Positions 10,990-22,312 of a DNA stretch of 64,000 nt are shown piece after piece (within the stretch, counting starts at the first letter, position 1; each line of letters opens with the position of its first letter). A program made the translations under genes and the position numbers. The notes beneath the pieces were generated by a model. It was not told the origin of the DNA. It ran no database searches and saw only the letters and a list, made by a program, of their open reading frames with translations. The stretch is from NCBI GenBank assembly GCA_015146655.1, contig VKHL01000091.1, positions 39,877-103,876 on the forward strand, given 5' to 3'. The stretch is from Ochromonas danica. Its lineage: Eukaryota; Sar; Chrysophyceae; Chromulinales; Chromulinaceae.

Positions 10990-12069
10990 ATGAGGGAATT
11001 CTCAGATTTACAAAGTCCTGCTATGATTTTTTATTTAACTTTTGCTTCTATTGCTATTTTTGTCACTACTATAGCTTGTTGGTTAATCTTTCGATGGGGT
11101 GATCTACGCTTTAATATCACCAAGTTGATGTTCTATATGTTTGGTACCTTACTCATCCAAGAATGGTTTAATTTACCTTTTCTCTACAGCAGTAGTCATA
11201 ATTCTGTCCTTTGTGGATTTGCTGCTGTAATTAATACCTATTGTGCTGTAGCCAATGCTATTGCTACTGCCTTTATTATGATGTTCTTCTATTGTAGTCA
11301 TAGCTGTAATGAGACCATTCCCTTTAATATTAGTTACTTTATCCGTGTATGGAGTCCATGGATTATCTTTGGTTTCCCTTTGATTACCTTCCTCCCTTTC
11401 ATCACTGATAGTTATGGTGTAGATAGTGACATTTGGTGCCGTTTACAATCCAATAATCGGGTTGATAATCTATGGGGGATCTTTGCTTATCATTTATGGA
11501 TTGTAGTTGCTATTGCCTTTGCGTCCGTGATGATTGTACGTTCTATTTATGCAGCTTGTAAGATTCATAGTGCTGTGGGCGGAAGGCTGTTCTCTTCTTT
11601 GGGATCCTATGCGATCGTCTCCTTAGCCTGCTGGATCTTTCGTTTAGCTGTGAATATCCTTGCTTTCTATCCTTTAGAGGATGGAAGTAGAGATACCTTT
11701 CGTTATTTTGCTGAGATTTGTATCCCTATGATAGGTATTGGATATTCCGTCATCTTCTTTTATGATATTGCGATGATAATTGACTTGAGATTACAAAGTG
11801 AGATCTTTAATAAGAGTTCCTTTATCTCTTCTTCTATTTTGAATTGGGAAAGTATTATTGATTCTCTTGTTGATCGTCAATCTACTGCAAGTGAAAGAGT
11901 GACGGTGACTTCGCCACTTGAACTCTATCTCAGACCACCCTCTATCTCAAATCCTGACCGAGTTTCTCAAGGGTCAGGCGAAACTACCCAACGGGTATCT
12001 ATGCCAAATCGTGGCCCATCGTTTGTCTCATCTTCGTCTTCATCAACAAACAATCTACCAGACGTTTAA
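10990..12069 (+). CDS. Seven-helix receptor-like membrane protein
   Basis: A single-exon gene for 359 residues with seven hydrophobic segments at about residues 12-35, 46-66, 74-101, 122-140, 162-187, 204-227 and 242-266. A Cys at the start of helix 3 (LCGFAAV) and one in the second outer loop (DIWCRL) are placed like the classic GPCR disulfide. The spacing and lack of an N-terminal signal resemble the cAMP-receptor-like/secretin-like class of protist GPCRs. The cytosolic tail of about 90 residues is rich in Ser, Thr and Pro, a plausible phosphorylation target. No DRY motif is seen. A G-protein-coupled role is inferred from topology only; a non-receptor seven-helix protein is possible. Confidence 0.65.
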   Translation: MREFSDLQSPAMIFYLTFASIAIFVTTIACWLIFRWGDLRFNITKLMFYMFGTLLIQEWFNLPFLYSSSHNSVLCGFAAVINTYCAVANAIATAFIMMFFYCSHSCNETIPFNISYFIRVWSPWIIFGFPLITFLPFITDSYGVDSDIWCRLQSNNRVDNLWGIFAYHLWIVVAIAFASVMIVRSIYAACKIHSAVGGRLFSSLGSYAIVSLACWIFRLAVNILAFYPLEDGSRDTFRYFAEICIPMIGIGYSVIFFYDIAMIIDLRLQSEIFNKSSFISSSILNWESIIDSLVDRQSTASERVTVTSPLELYLRPPSISNPDRVSQGSGETTQRVSMPNRGPSFVSSSSSSTNNLPDV

Positions 12070-12888
12070 TACGTTGTGACTTGGTGTTGCTAAGTGTTGT
12101 GTATGGTATTGTCTATAGTAAGTTATACTTCCATCCTGTGTTCTCCCTCTTGTCCTGCCTCATGATAAGTTGATTGATTGTTTGGAGTTTTGCTTTTCTC
12201 TTTCCAATCAGATAGATTAGTTTGTAGTGAAGAGAGTGTACTTCTGGCTCACGTCTGTCTTCCAACATGCTACTAGACTATGTGATACTGAATTGATTTA
12301 TATTATGTATATTATACTGGTATTATATATGAGTTTTATGACAGAGTAGACAAAGTTAATTAGACTGTGGTCTAGTACAGTTAGTCTACGAGCTACTCCC
12401 TGCATAGTAGCATGGCAGGAATGGATGGATCCCAATCACACACAGAAGAGGAAGAAGAAACATCTGGATAAAAAAGAATGTCCAGATGATGTGACATAAA
12501 AGGCTTCTTTTCCCAACACATCACTCGGATATTAATGATGAGGTATTCTGTTGTGTTATGAGTTGTCACTGTTCACGCATATTCTCTTCATTAATATTAA
12601 TCATTAGAGTTACGAAATGATGACATCATTCATCATTGTATATGTCATACAAACTCAAGTGTTGTTGAATTAAGACGTCTACCTAGGTTACCTACCTTAC
12701 TCAAATCATTTTTCTATCTAATTTGTTGCACTTCTTTCCTCTTCAAGAAAACAACTCACACCCTCAACTGTAAAATAGCACTCCTATATAATTAGGATAG
12801 TATACATGTTTTTCTCGCCTTTTGCTGAGGTACCGTATTATGCAATAGCGCAAGCGCAAAGCGCAGGTACATGGAACACTTAACTTAG
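12070..12888. other. Convergent intergenic region, no gene seen
   Basis: This gap lies between the 3' ends of the seven-helix gene and the OSCA-like gene. It contains AT-rich sequence and a short GCGCAAGC-type repeat near 12848, but no gene or RNA was recognised. Confidence 0.5.
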
Positions 12889-15800
12889 TTAGTTATAACC
12901 ACTGGAGGACCCACCAGAGGGAGGGCGAGTGGCGGGAGATCGGCGTGCAGCAGACATTTGTGCGGCATGATAAGCATCTTGTTGACGTTGAAGATATTGC
13001 ATCTGTTGATACTCTTGATATTGACGAGGACTCATCACTCCATCTGGACTCGATGAGGACACTTGCATGGGTCTAAAATTTCGACCATTTCCTTGAGGGC
13101 TAGCATAGGGCGCGGGATTAGGGCTTTGAGGTGGGCGAACAAATGCAGCTTGTTGATTGGGAATATTGCGGCGTTGAGAATACTGCTGAGGATCCACAGG
13201 GCTGGGGGGAGGGCGAGTGATGACAGGGGTCTGAGCAGGGCTGGGTTCGGGTGAAAATGGCGAGGAAAACATTGGTCTGCTTTGGTCCACAGTACTTTCT
13301 CCGACAGTTGGGGAAGCTCGACCCGCCTGAGCATGAGAAGGTCGAAGAAGTCTTTGTCGCTGTTTTGCGCTATCATTTTCTGTAGAACCATTTGGTGTAC
13401 TTCTACCACTGGTGTTGGCACTGACTGGAACATTATGACTTCGAGTTGAAGAAGGGTTGTCACCTGGAGGTGTCAAAGAAGCATTGGCAGGAGTAGTAGA
13501 TGGAGTACCAGCAGTATCATGCCCTGATCCAACTTCGACTTGCAAATTCTTCCTTTCTCTTGCTTGACCATTCGCTGCTTGTCTCCTACTAGCCGCAGGA
13601 GGAAGCAAATTCTCTCTGCTCGAGGTAGTTGGCGAAGAAATATCATTAAGCTCACCATAGAAAGAAGTTAAAAAGGATCGATTGCGAGCGATGCCTCTAC
13701 GCTCTGAGGCTGCAGGTTTTGTAGTATTGGCATTGCCATCATTTCGTTGGACAGTAGCTTGACGAGCAAGCTGATCGGCCATGGCCGCATCTCTATCCTC
13801 TTCAGCTTCACGCGCCTTCGCTTTAATAGTGCGCACCTCTCTGACAGTGCGATGCTGCGCAGCGAATTTCCAAGTGATTCCAAAGGCCTCCTTGTAGTGT
13901 GGATTCAGTAACACGTTATAAGAAGATAGACCCTTAATCATGTTTCGTTGGACAGCTCGAGTGAAAGGGACAATGTCCCTTGCTCCTGTTGTTGCTCCTC
14001 CAGCAGATGGCGTTCGAGTTGTTGAAGGTGATGGTGAACTCACACAACAGCAGCAACAGCAGCAGCATAGAAGAAGACGATGAGGAAGACATCCGAAACA
14101 AAAGACGCGAAACTGTGATCAAAACAACCCGATGTAAGTCATTCCAACCAGTTAAGTCAACCAAATGAACAAAGATAAAGCTTACCTTCGTAAAGGTATG
14201 TGAAAAAGCGCGCACCAAGGAAAGTAACAGGCGTAGGATAACAAGGACACAGAATGTCACGAAGAGCGGAAATGTTGAGCGATGCGTAATTTTATCAGCC
14301 AATGTTCGACCAAATATACCTGGATGTACCGCATTAGATGCATCGTCTTCTTTATTGTCCAACAAAGAGCTGTTGGAAAGTGTCCAAATAGCCATAACAA
14401 CATGAAGTAACAAACCAAGCGGAATGAAGGAAGTTGCACGTTTTCCCACATAAGTATTAAAGTGTGGCGGGATACGATAGATATGAACAAAGAAATATTT
14501 TTCAACATAGTAATAGAGCAGGTAGTTGGCACAAGCAATCGGATAGAGAAGTGGAATACCAGAAGAAAAGGTCAACGTGACGCAAAATGTTGACATCAGT
14601 TGCGCATATGAGCTTGCAAAGCCAAATTCCGGTCCAGCAAATGCCTTGTTGAGCTCATCTTGAGTAAGGAAGGATTCTGGCTGACGTTCAGCACGACGAT
14701 GAAGGCGCTTAATGGTAAGCCACTGCCATTGTCGCTTAGCATGTGCTGCCAGTACATCTCCCATCTGCACAAGGATGATTGTCGATCCGATTTGAGAATA
14801 CCAATCAGCTGTGAACTCTGATGTGCTGCTTTGATGAAGACCAAAAATCTTGCGAAGGAAAAAGTTATCATTGTTGATAAGAAACACAGCAGCAGTATTG
14901 ATATACTTGAGAAGGAAGGATCGCCAGAAAATTGACAACCCACGACCATCAGATGTGGGGTGTCTTTCGTAATCAGAAGACCAGTTCACCGCCTTGTCGA
15001 TGGCAATATTGACGATCAACACAATGAGAGACGCAAAGTAAGAGAGCACTTGTGCTTGAACATTCTGTTGCAGGTAGCCTCTACATAATGACCTTGAAGC
15101 CTGCTGCAAAAACGATAAGTCCGCACAATAGCATCCACGAAGCTCAGGATATTCTTCCACATAATGCTCTTGCTCCTGTTGCGACCAAGAGTCAAAGTTG
15201 TCAGGGCATAGGTTGTTGGACGAAGTGGAAGAATATCCATTATTAGCGGCAGACTGTTGGAGGTACTTTGAAGAAAACACCATGATGAGGGATATACCAA
15301 TCAACAGAAATGCCATAAAAGTAGTCAGCACTCGGCGACGGTGGCGCATCCAAGATGAAAAGGAAAGGTTTTCCCAGATGATTACAGATGGCTCGGGTGC
15401 TTCTTTCACAAGCAAGTACTTTCCGCGCAACCTCAAGTGCTGATTATTGCAAAGATAGGTGAACATGCTGGCCTTGTTGTAAAGTTCAAGGACACGTCGA
15501 CTATCCGAGGCGCGTTCGAAAGTGACGAAAGCACGAACAACATTGGCAGGAACTGTTGACAGTTCCTGAAGGGAAGCCTCGACGGCTTTCAGTTCGCTAT
15601 TGAGACGCTTCATTCTTTCCAGGAAAGCAGCACGCTCAGTTTCAATCTGTTTCTCAACTGCACTATTAGTTGCATTCTCTCCCTCACTTGCAGCAGGTGG
15701 TGCAGCTTTGTTCTTGATTTCCGTGCAATCATGACGATGCTCCTAGTTTTATACACACTTCCAATAAAAACACCAATCACGACAGTAATAACAAAGAAAA

Positions 15801-17435
15801 GAGTCTTACATGCACAAGACGTGCCTTGCTGCGGATAAGGTCTCCACGCTTTTTGCAGGTTTCGATCTCCTCGACGTTATCAAATGCCAGAGAGACAGAA
15901 ACCACGCGTTGCTTCTTTGCCGTGTAAGTACCACCAGACACTAGCATGTTTTCGAAAAATGAGGCAATTTCATCCTCCGTAGCATCAGGAGGCAAATGAG
16001 ACACCTCTATCGTATACATCGAAGCGCGAACTGCAAGAACAAGAACAAACACAAAACAAGTTACAGAAGGAATATTACTACAATCAACGAACTCACTTGT
16101 AGCTTCTTCTAGCTTATGCTGTTCATATCTTTCAAAGATAAAGAGCCAAAGAAAAGCGATAAAAATGGTGGCGGAAGCTGCAATGTCCAAACATGAGTAT
16201 AGCAGTGCAAGTGAGGAGGTATCGAGCGAACAATCGACGCCACCCGCGAAGCCATATCCAGCACAACCAGGAAGGCGGATTTCGAGTGATTGATTAGCGA
16301 CAATGCTGCCGAGATTTCCCAGAGTCGTCTTGGCCAACGCCTGAAGGCCGTTGTTGGTTGAATACTCGCCGGAGACGTTCAGCACCAGCTCCGGAAGAGC
16401 AATTATAGTGAGTGCAGCCATTAAGCCAACTCCCCATTTCATGAACTTGAAATAATTGGTAACACCAGGGCCATAGATGGCGAATTCTGATGCTTGACCC
16501 TCTTCCCAGAGATCCAGCTGCTCACCCAAGCCACCAAGGCAACAGTGTCGTCCAGTTGTCGTCTTGCTCCAGGTGAAGGGGGTGCGACCCCCACGGCCGA
16601 GATCCCGTCGTGGCTGTACATAATCTGCATAGCGTTTTGCCTTTGAGAGATCAGGAGGGGTCCAGGGCACATCGAGGATATTTAATCCTTTCCGACGACG
16701 TCCAGCGGATCGATTTTCTCCGCCATCGTCTGCCTTGCCATCCTCCTCCATCGCTAACCCCATGCCACTTTCGACATCATTGTCTGCCACAACTTGACCA
16801 TGAGGTAGCGTGAGGTACATAAGGTCTGCTTGGCCAATCTCTTCAGTGGCTGCTTCACGGAGATTGTGCAATTGAGCCCTTTGCCGATAATCCTCTTCCT
16901 CTTCCTCATACATACGCTTTGTGGCTTGATAGATAATCCAAGTGTTCTGAATGCGTCGAGCCATGACGTTCTGGAAGACAACCTCTTGGAAGCTTGGTGC
17001 GGGAGGTTTCTCAGGCACAGGTTTATTGGCGAAAGCTTGTTCGCAAAGGTCACGTAAAGCAACAGTCTCTAATCGTTCCTCGTTTCTCAACTCTATTTTG
17101 AGCTTCTTTACGATTAAAGAGATGAGCTCAGAGCGTGACCATTGGTGGAACTTCCCACCTCCCACTTCCGAGAAGGCTGCCAAATAGGCCATTGAAGCCT
17201 TCTTAGTGAGCTTCTTGGTCTTATTAAATGCTACTTTATGATTTAACGTGCTATTTGTACGCACCATACTTCTATGCGCACCATCTGCATTGTTCGCTGC
17301 TGCGGATTCAGCTGTTTGGGCAATTGCTGTATCAAAGGTGGAACCGCCAAGCTGAGAACTTGTCGCTTGGACAGGAACCATGGCACCTACATATTGAGGA
17401 TTTTGTGATTGAGGACGTCGATGACTAGACGACAT
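12889..17435 (-). CDS. OSCA/TMEM63-type mechanosensitive cation channel
   Basis: Four exons: 17435-16097, 16030-15810, 15742-14186 and 14112-12889 (introns 66, 67, 73 nt), giving 1446 residues. The N-terminal 260 residues are cytosolic and charged. A first membrane domain (helices near VTNYFKFMKWGVGLMAALTI and LDIAASATIFIAFLWLFIF) precedes a split RRM-like cytosolic domain: YTIEVSHLPPDATEDEI, then a coiled coil, then VVRAFVTFERASDSRRV. Next comes KEAPEPSVIIWENLSF, the hallmark junction of OSCA/CSC1/TMEM63 channels, then several helices up to about residue 1020. These channels pass Ca2+ and other cations in response to membrane tension or osmotic shock. A run of eight Cys (TGC/TGT codons at about 14045-14068) follows the last helix, then a 390-residue disordered Pro/Ser/Gln-rich tail. 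Intron 1 is a multiple of three without stops. Confidence 0.8.
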
Positions 17436-18290
17436 TTCATAGTAGGCCAGCTGTTGTTAAAAGGTCTAACTGCTTTGGCTTTCCTCCTGCCTTGAGGTTT
17501 TGCGTTGAGCATGTCCCGCACGACCATTTCGGTGGAGAGTATAACTAATATAAACGCTTTTTAAAGTAATAAAAACAGGTAAATTGGGATTTTGGTCATC
17601 CAAACTTCCAAACCCTCCCAGCGTAACCAACAAGACCTTTCCTGGATTTAAAATTTATAAACACAATAAAATTAGGTGGGCATCTAATCTATTATTAATT
17701 ACAGTTCGCCATGATTACAAGAGATACATTTACCATCTTTGTACCTTCTCGCAAACAAGCACAAAAAAACGAATAGCTGTACACTGCTTAAGCGCTGAAG
17801 ATTCGTCTTGACTCGAAGTTAGAAACAAAAATCTCATATACCTATCGAACTTCATTAGAAAATGATCAGAGGATTTTCTTTTTTTCTTCCTTGTTTTTCT
17901 TTCTTCCTATTAAACTTCGGTAAAATTAACTTTCCTCATTGTAAAACCAAAGAAGACACATTTTAACTTTAGGCAGAATGGACACTAGCTATCGCTACGT
18001 CATAATAACTACGAAAAAGCATACAATCCATAATTGAAGGAGTAATAATAACAGCGTCAGGAAGGTTACGAAGACAGAAGACATCCTCAACAGTTCGTCA
18101 ATCTCTTTGCCCATCCTGGGTATCTATCAATCCATATGCCCGTAACAGTTAAGCAGATCATCTTACGAGGGTAACCTAAGCCTATTCAGTATCAGCATGA
18201 CAAACACAATCAATCAGCCCAGACCATGTCTGCACGGCTTTATGAGAAGAATGGCTTTAACCCAAGCAGTACAGCAACTTTACGAGAATC

Positions 18291-18319
<29 letters not shown>
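17436..18319. other. Intergenic region, no gene seen
   Basis: This is the promoter side of the OSCA-like gene and the 3' flank of the kish gene, both minus strand. Open frames are short and unconvincing. An (ATC)n microsatellite begins at 18292. Confidence 0.45.

Positions 18320-18324
<5 letters not shown>
18292..18324. repeat. (ATC)11 microsatellite overlapping a stop codon
   Basis: Eleven ATC units by direct reading. On the minus strand the repeat reads TGA-TGA-TGA in the kish frame, so the stop codon of that gene is the first of a run of tandem stop codons. On the plus strand the same repeat makes a poly-Ser run in a frame I regard as an artefact. Confidence 0.85.
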
Positions 18325-18541
18325 GAATAAGAATATAGAAAGCAAGAATACAACAAATCAAAGAGATTTGGTATTTCAATCTGATTCCAATAATAGCTGC
18401 TTTGTGAAAGATAGAAAGAGGACCAAAGTTTTGCCAATTTAAGATGTTCCTCACTGATCGTACACGACGAATAAGAGCACAAGAGCTTATAAAGATCAAG
18501 ACTAAAGTGATAAATCCTTCAAGAGAAGACGCGTTGGTCAT
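18320..18541 (-). CDS. TMEM167: Kish / TMEM167 family small Golgi membrane protein
   Basis: A single-exon gene for 73 residues. The start [10 protein letters not shown] at 18541 is preferred over the in-frame ATG 17 codons upstream because family members begin in just this way, with MTN-x-x-SL-x-G-I in the animal Kish-B proteins. The first helix is [14 protein letters not shown], then a short charged loop, then the family core [16 protein letters not shown], then the second helix [13 protein letters not shown]. Length (usually 71-74) and both helices match. Kish proteins are Golgi/early secretory membrane proteins needed for constitutive secretion in insects. The gene is divergent from D-glutamate cyclase, with 163 bp between start codons, and its stop codon lies in an (ATC)n microsatellite. 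Confidence 0.85.
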
Positions 18542-18704
18542 AACTTCTTTTATGATCGATCGCCTTTCTTGTCTTCCCAGAATGCGCGCCAAGTTTGCGC
18601 CACTGTTTGCGCTGATTTGCGCAAGAACAACATTGACATTGAAATCGCTTCACTGTGATCACATCATTATCTGTTATTCTCCAACAGGCAGGCCTAGTAA
18701 GAAG

Positions 18705-19676
18705 ATGACAACTCATTCTAGTAAGGTTTATCAAACACCTCAAGAGGTTCGATTAGCATGCCGTTCTGGAATCTTTGCAGAACAAACATCTGGTCATGCT
18801 TCTGGCTTCGCTCAGGGCAATCTTTGTATCCTTCCCAAGGAATATGCTTTTGACTTCTTACTCTTCTGTCAACGCAATCCTAAGCCTTGTCCATTATTGC
18901 ATGTTATTGAAGCTGGAGAGTATAATCTAGGTACGTACTTTTCTTCTCATAGGTCTTGATTCTCTCTCAGATGAAACATGTTGTCTTCAGGTGATACGGA
19001 TATTCGCACTGATCTACCCAAGTATCGTATCTATAAAGATGGTATCCTTCAAGAAGAAGTGACAGATGTTTCTTCCTATTGGAGAGATGATTTGGTGACT
19101 TTTGTTATTGGATGCTCCTTCTCCTTTGAAGACGCATTAGTCAAAGCTGGATTACATATCCGTCATATAGATCAGGGGTGTAATGTGCCCATGTATCGTA
19201 CTAATCGACCTTGTAAACCAGCTGGAGTATTTAGTGGTAACTTAGTTGTCTCAATGCGTCCATTCGCACCACAAGATGTAGCCAAGGCAGTGGAGATTAC
19301 AAGTAGATATCCTCGTGTTCATGGTGCACCGGTTCATATTGGAGATCCTGTAAGTATTGGATTGTCTATTACCATTCTTCTCTGGCATCGAGTTCTTATA
19401 TCTCTCGTGTAGGCTGCATTGGGAATCACAGATATTGGAAAACCAGACTATGGCGATGCAGTGAAGATTGAAGAGGGAGAGATCCCAGTCTTTTGGGCCT
19501 GTGGTGTCACCCCTCAGTCCATCGTCATGACATCAAAGTAAGCAAACGATTCTAAGCCATGACACCTCGAATGCTATACTGATCATTGTTTTCACAGACC
19601 CAGCTTTTGCATCACTCATGCTCCCGGACATATGCTGGTGCTGGACGATCTTAACGAGGCTCTCTCGTTGTCATAA
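18705..19676 (+). CDS. DGLUCY: D-glutamate cyclase family protein (DUF1445/UPF0317)
   Basis: Four exons: 18705-18930, 18991-19349, 19413-19537 and 19598-19676 (introns 60, 63, 60 nt), giving 262 residues. Recognised family segments are [21 protein letters not shown] near the N-terminus, [43 protein letters not shown] and [11 protein letters not shown], followed by the C-terminal [12 protein letters not shown]. The length matches the bacterial proteins of about 265 residues. The mammalian homologue is a mitochondrial enzyme that turns D-glutamate into 5-oxo-D-proline. No obvious transit peptide precedes the conserved part; the frame is open upstream of this ATG, so an earlier start cannot be ruled out. 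It shares a short bidirectional promoter with the kish gene. Confidence 0.9.
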
Positions 19677-19837
19677 TTGAAGAAGGATTGTGGTTTTCGA
19701 GTTATCCCCTTCACTTCGTTTCTTTCTTCTTAAGAATTAATCAAACGATACAGGCTTACTCTAGATGTGCAGAAAGGCCTTCCAAAGATATTTCTTTTCA
19801 AAATCTTACGATTCATAAATAAGACTGCAATGTAATA

Positions 19838-22312
19838 TTAGACCTTGGCGACTTTGTCGTAGCCCATATGCTGCCGGTATGTACGCTTCTCCACCAAAGT
19901 TAGCTGGTCGGCATCCCAATGTGCTGAGGAGGTACGGCTGTGGTACTTTCTGGTGATTCCCTCCCTACGACCGAAGATTTCCTCAAGACTGCATGTCTGT
20001 ACCTCGGGGAAGATGACATCTGGATCCATTGGAGTGTGTCCATGGAGACCATACTGCCTTTCGAGAGCTTCTCTCAGCTTAGTTCCACGAGCCCACTCAG
20101 GGACTATTTGTGCAGGCTTTTGTTCGTTGTCTCCTTCTTCATCGGTTCCGGAATCACTCTCGTCCGATGAATCCCTGACAGAACAGACACATCATGCGTC
20201 AGTAACAGGCAATGTGAATAAGAGATACAGGATGAGATGTACGGCTTACCGATCTTCAATTTGATACTCAGGTTCTTGATCTTCTTCCTCCTCCACTTTG
20301 GTAACCTCAACAGCAGCTTTAGAGGGAGTAAACAATGGGATTTCCTTAAGAACATTCTCATTTGTTGCGGGCTTGGAAGGAGGAGCAACAGGATCTGCGG
20401 GTTTAAACACAGGAATTTCCTTAGCGGGCGACGAAGCACCATTTCCCATAGCCGCATTGTAGTTCTTCACAATATTGGAGATGATGGATTTAGAGGTCTG
20501 TGGATCTTGTAGTTTCACGCGTTGAGCCTCAGGAGCTGCGGTAGGAGCTGGTTTGCTTACAGGCTCAGCAGGTTTCTTTTGGCCGAACATACCAAAGATA
20601 CCTTTCTTTTGAGCAGGAGCAGATGTAACAGAGCTTGATCCAGTAGCAGGAGCAGAAGACACTGAAGAAGCAGTAGATGCGACAGAGCTACCGACCTTGC
20701 TGGAGGCGGACGAGGAAGAAGCGGCCGACTTCACACTGTTATGGCTCCCTCCAGTACTGTTCAAGCTGGAGTTGAGACTGCTACTCTTGGTGGTGTTCGC
20801 AGCAGCGGCTGCACGGAGCTCTTGTTCTTTCTTCTTCTGTTGTTGCTTCAATTCTTCAGCCTCTTTGGCCTTTTTGGCCGCAGCTAAAGCAGCCACTACA
20901 GGTTTGGAAGGAGCTGGCTTATCCAAGAATGATGTTTGTGACTGTAAGGAAACCAAATTGCTTGGCTTTTTATTAGTGAGATGCTGTTGTGCAGAGATAA
21001 GGTTTGAAGGGGCCTTGGGAGCAGATGATACAATAGGACTGGAAGGTGCAACAGAAACAGAGCTCACTGGAACATCCGAAGAAGATGACCCATCTTGTAC
21101 TTCAGCGACCTCTCCCTCTTCCACAAAATCTTGCTCTCCATCTTCAGTTAACGCAACTCCTGGAAGGTCTTGTTCTTCTTCCCCTTCGTGATCGCTGCTA
21201 ACTTCCTGCCAGACCTCTGCTTGTTGATCAACAGCATCTTCTTCCTCTGCTCTTCCTGCATTAGCTTCGTTAACAACAGCTCGAACAGGCGAGGTTTCCA
21301 TTTCGGAGGTTTCTCCCGCTTCATCGAAAACTTCTTCGCTTTGATCAACAGCAGATGACTCAGATGCTTGAGCGTTATTATGACCAGCCACTACCGTCTG
21401 CACCTCGTCCAGATCAGCATTGCTGCTCAAAGTAGAAGATTGAGAATCGCTCTGAGGAAGCAACTGCGACTTGCGAAGCTGTGAATCACGGTGACGATTT
21501 TGACGAGCTTGGAACTCGCTCTGAATATCGATGGCTTGGGTGGCCGAGTTTGTGGGCTGGCTAGAGTTTTGCAACATCGATCTGAATTCTGCCATTAAAC
21601 TACCCTTTCTTCCTGGCGTCTTCAAAACAGACGATGACTCTACAGGGGTAGGGGCACCGGGAACGGAAGACGATATGCCTGCCACGTCACTGTCCAAAGT
21701 AGTATCAATCCCAAGATCTCTTTTCTCGGTTTCTTCAGTGGTGGGTTGAACAGACAGGCGATCTTCCCAAGAAGCTTCAACATTATTGTTATTACTACTT
21801 CCACCACGAATAGGTGCCATTGGAGAGGAAGAGGAAGAGGACTGCTGTTGTGCATGTGTCAGTGGCTTTTGTGCCTCAGCACGAGCTTTCTTGACCAACA
21901 GATCTTTCAGTCCATCAATCAGATCTTTCTTCAAGTTCTTCATAGTATAAGACTGATCACCGAGCTTAGCTAGTTCATCCAGCAGTTGTTCTTTCTTCAA
22001 CCGATTCAGATCGGAAGGAAGACCCGCTCGTTCCAACAAATCGTTGCAATCCACAGATGCTCTCTTCTGCTCAGGACTGAGCTTCACTGGCTCCAAGGCC
22101 ATTTCAGGAGACTTTCGCTTCTTTCCATATTGCTCATCTTTGCGAGGTAGAGAGGATAATTCTTCTCTTGGATTGTGCTGAATGAGAGCACGAATGACAT
22201 CCAACTCATTTTGTAACCATTTCGAATTCTCGTTAAATAAGAGCGAAAGCTGAGACTTTTTGTCATCAGTTTTATTTCTCAAGTTCAATAAGATTTGTTC
22301 TAAGGAAGACAT
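19838..22312 (-). CDS. INCENP: INCENP-like chromosomal passenger protein
   Basis: Two exons, 22312-20250 and 20174-19838 (intron 75 nt), give 799 residues. The C-terminus is an IN-box: IVPEWARGTKLREALERQYG, then VQTCSLEEIFG, then the invariant-looking KYHSRTSSAHWD. This element wraps Aurora B kinase, and its Thr-Ser-Ser is phosphorylated to activate the kinase. The N-terminal 45 residues form a helix (SLEQILLNLRNKTDDKKSQL) placed where INCENP binds Survivin and Borealin. Residues about 85-130 resemble a SAP-type DNA-binding motif (LKKEQLLDELAKLGD). The middle is disordered, acidic and Ser/Ala-rich, with a charged helix (AALAAAKKAKEAEEL) like a short version of the INCENP single alpha-helix. 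The role in segregation and cytokinesis is inferred from the IN-box. Confidence 0.87.

Noticed and set aside
13035-13463. 142-codon minus-strand frame and other alternative frames within 12.9-17.4 kb
   Set aside because: They overlap the OSCA-like exons in other frames and do not join to conserved motifs.
18197-18442. 81-codon plus-strand frame with a Ser run
   Set aside because: The Ser run is the (ATC)n microsatellite, and the opposite strand encodes the well-supported kish protein.
20697-21191. 164-codon plus-strand frame
   Set aside because: Antisense of the low-complexity middle of the INCENP-like gene; Cys/Leu-rich translation without recognisable parts.
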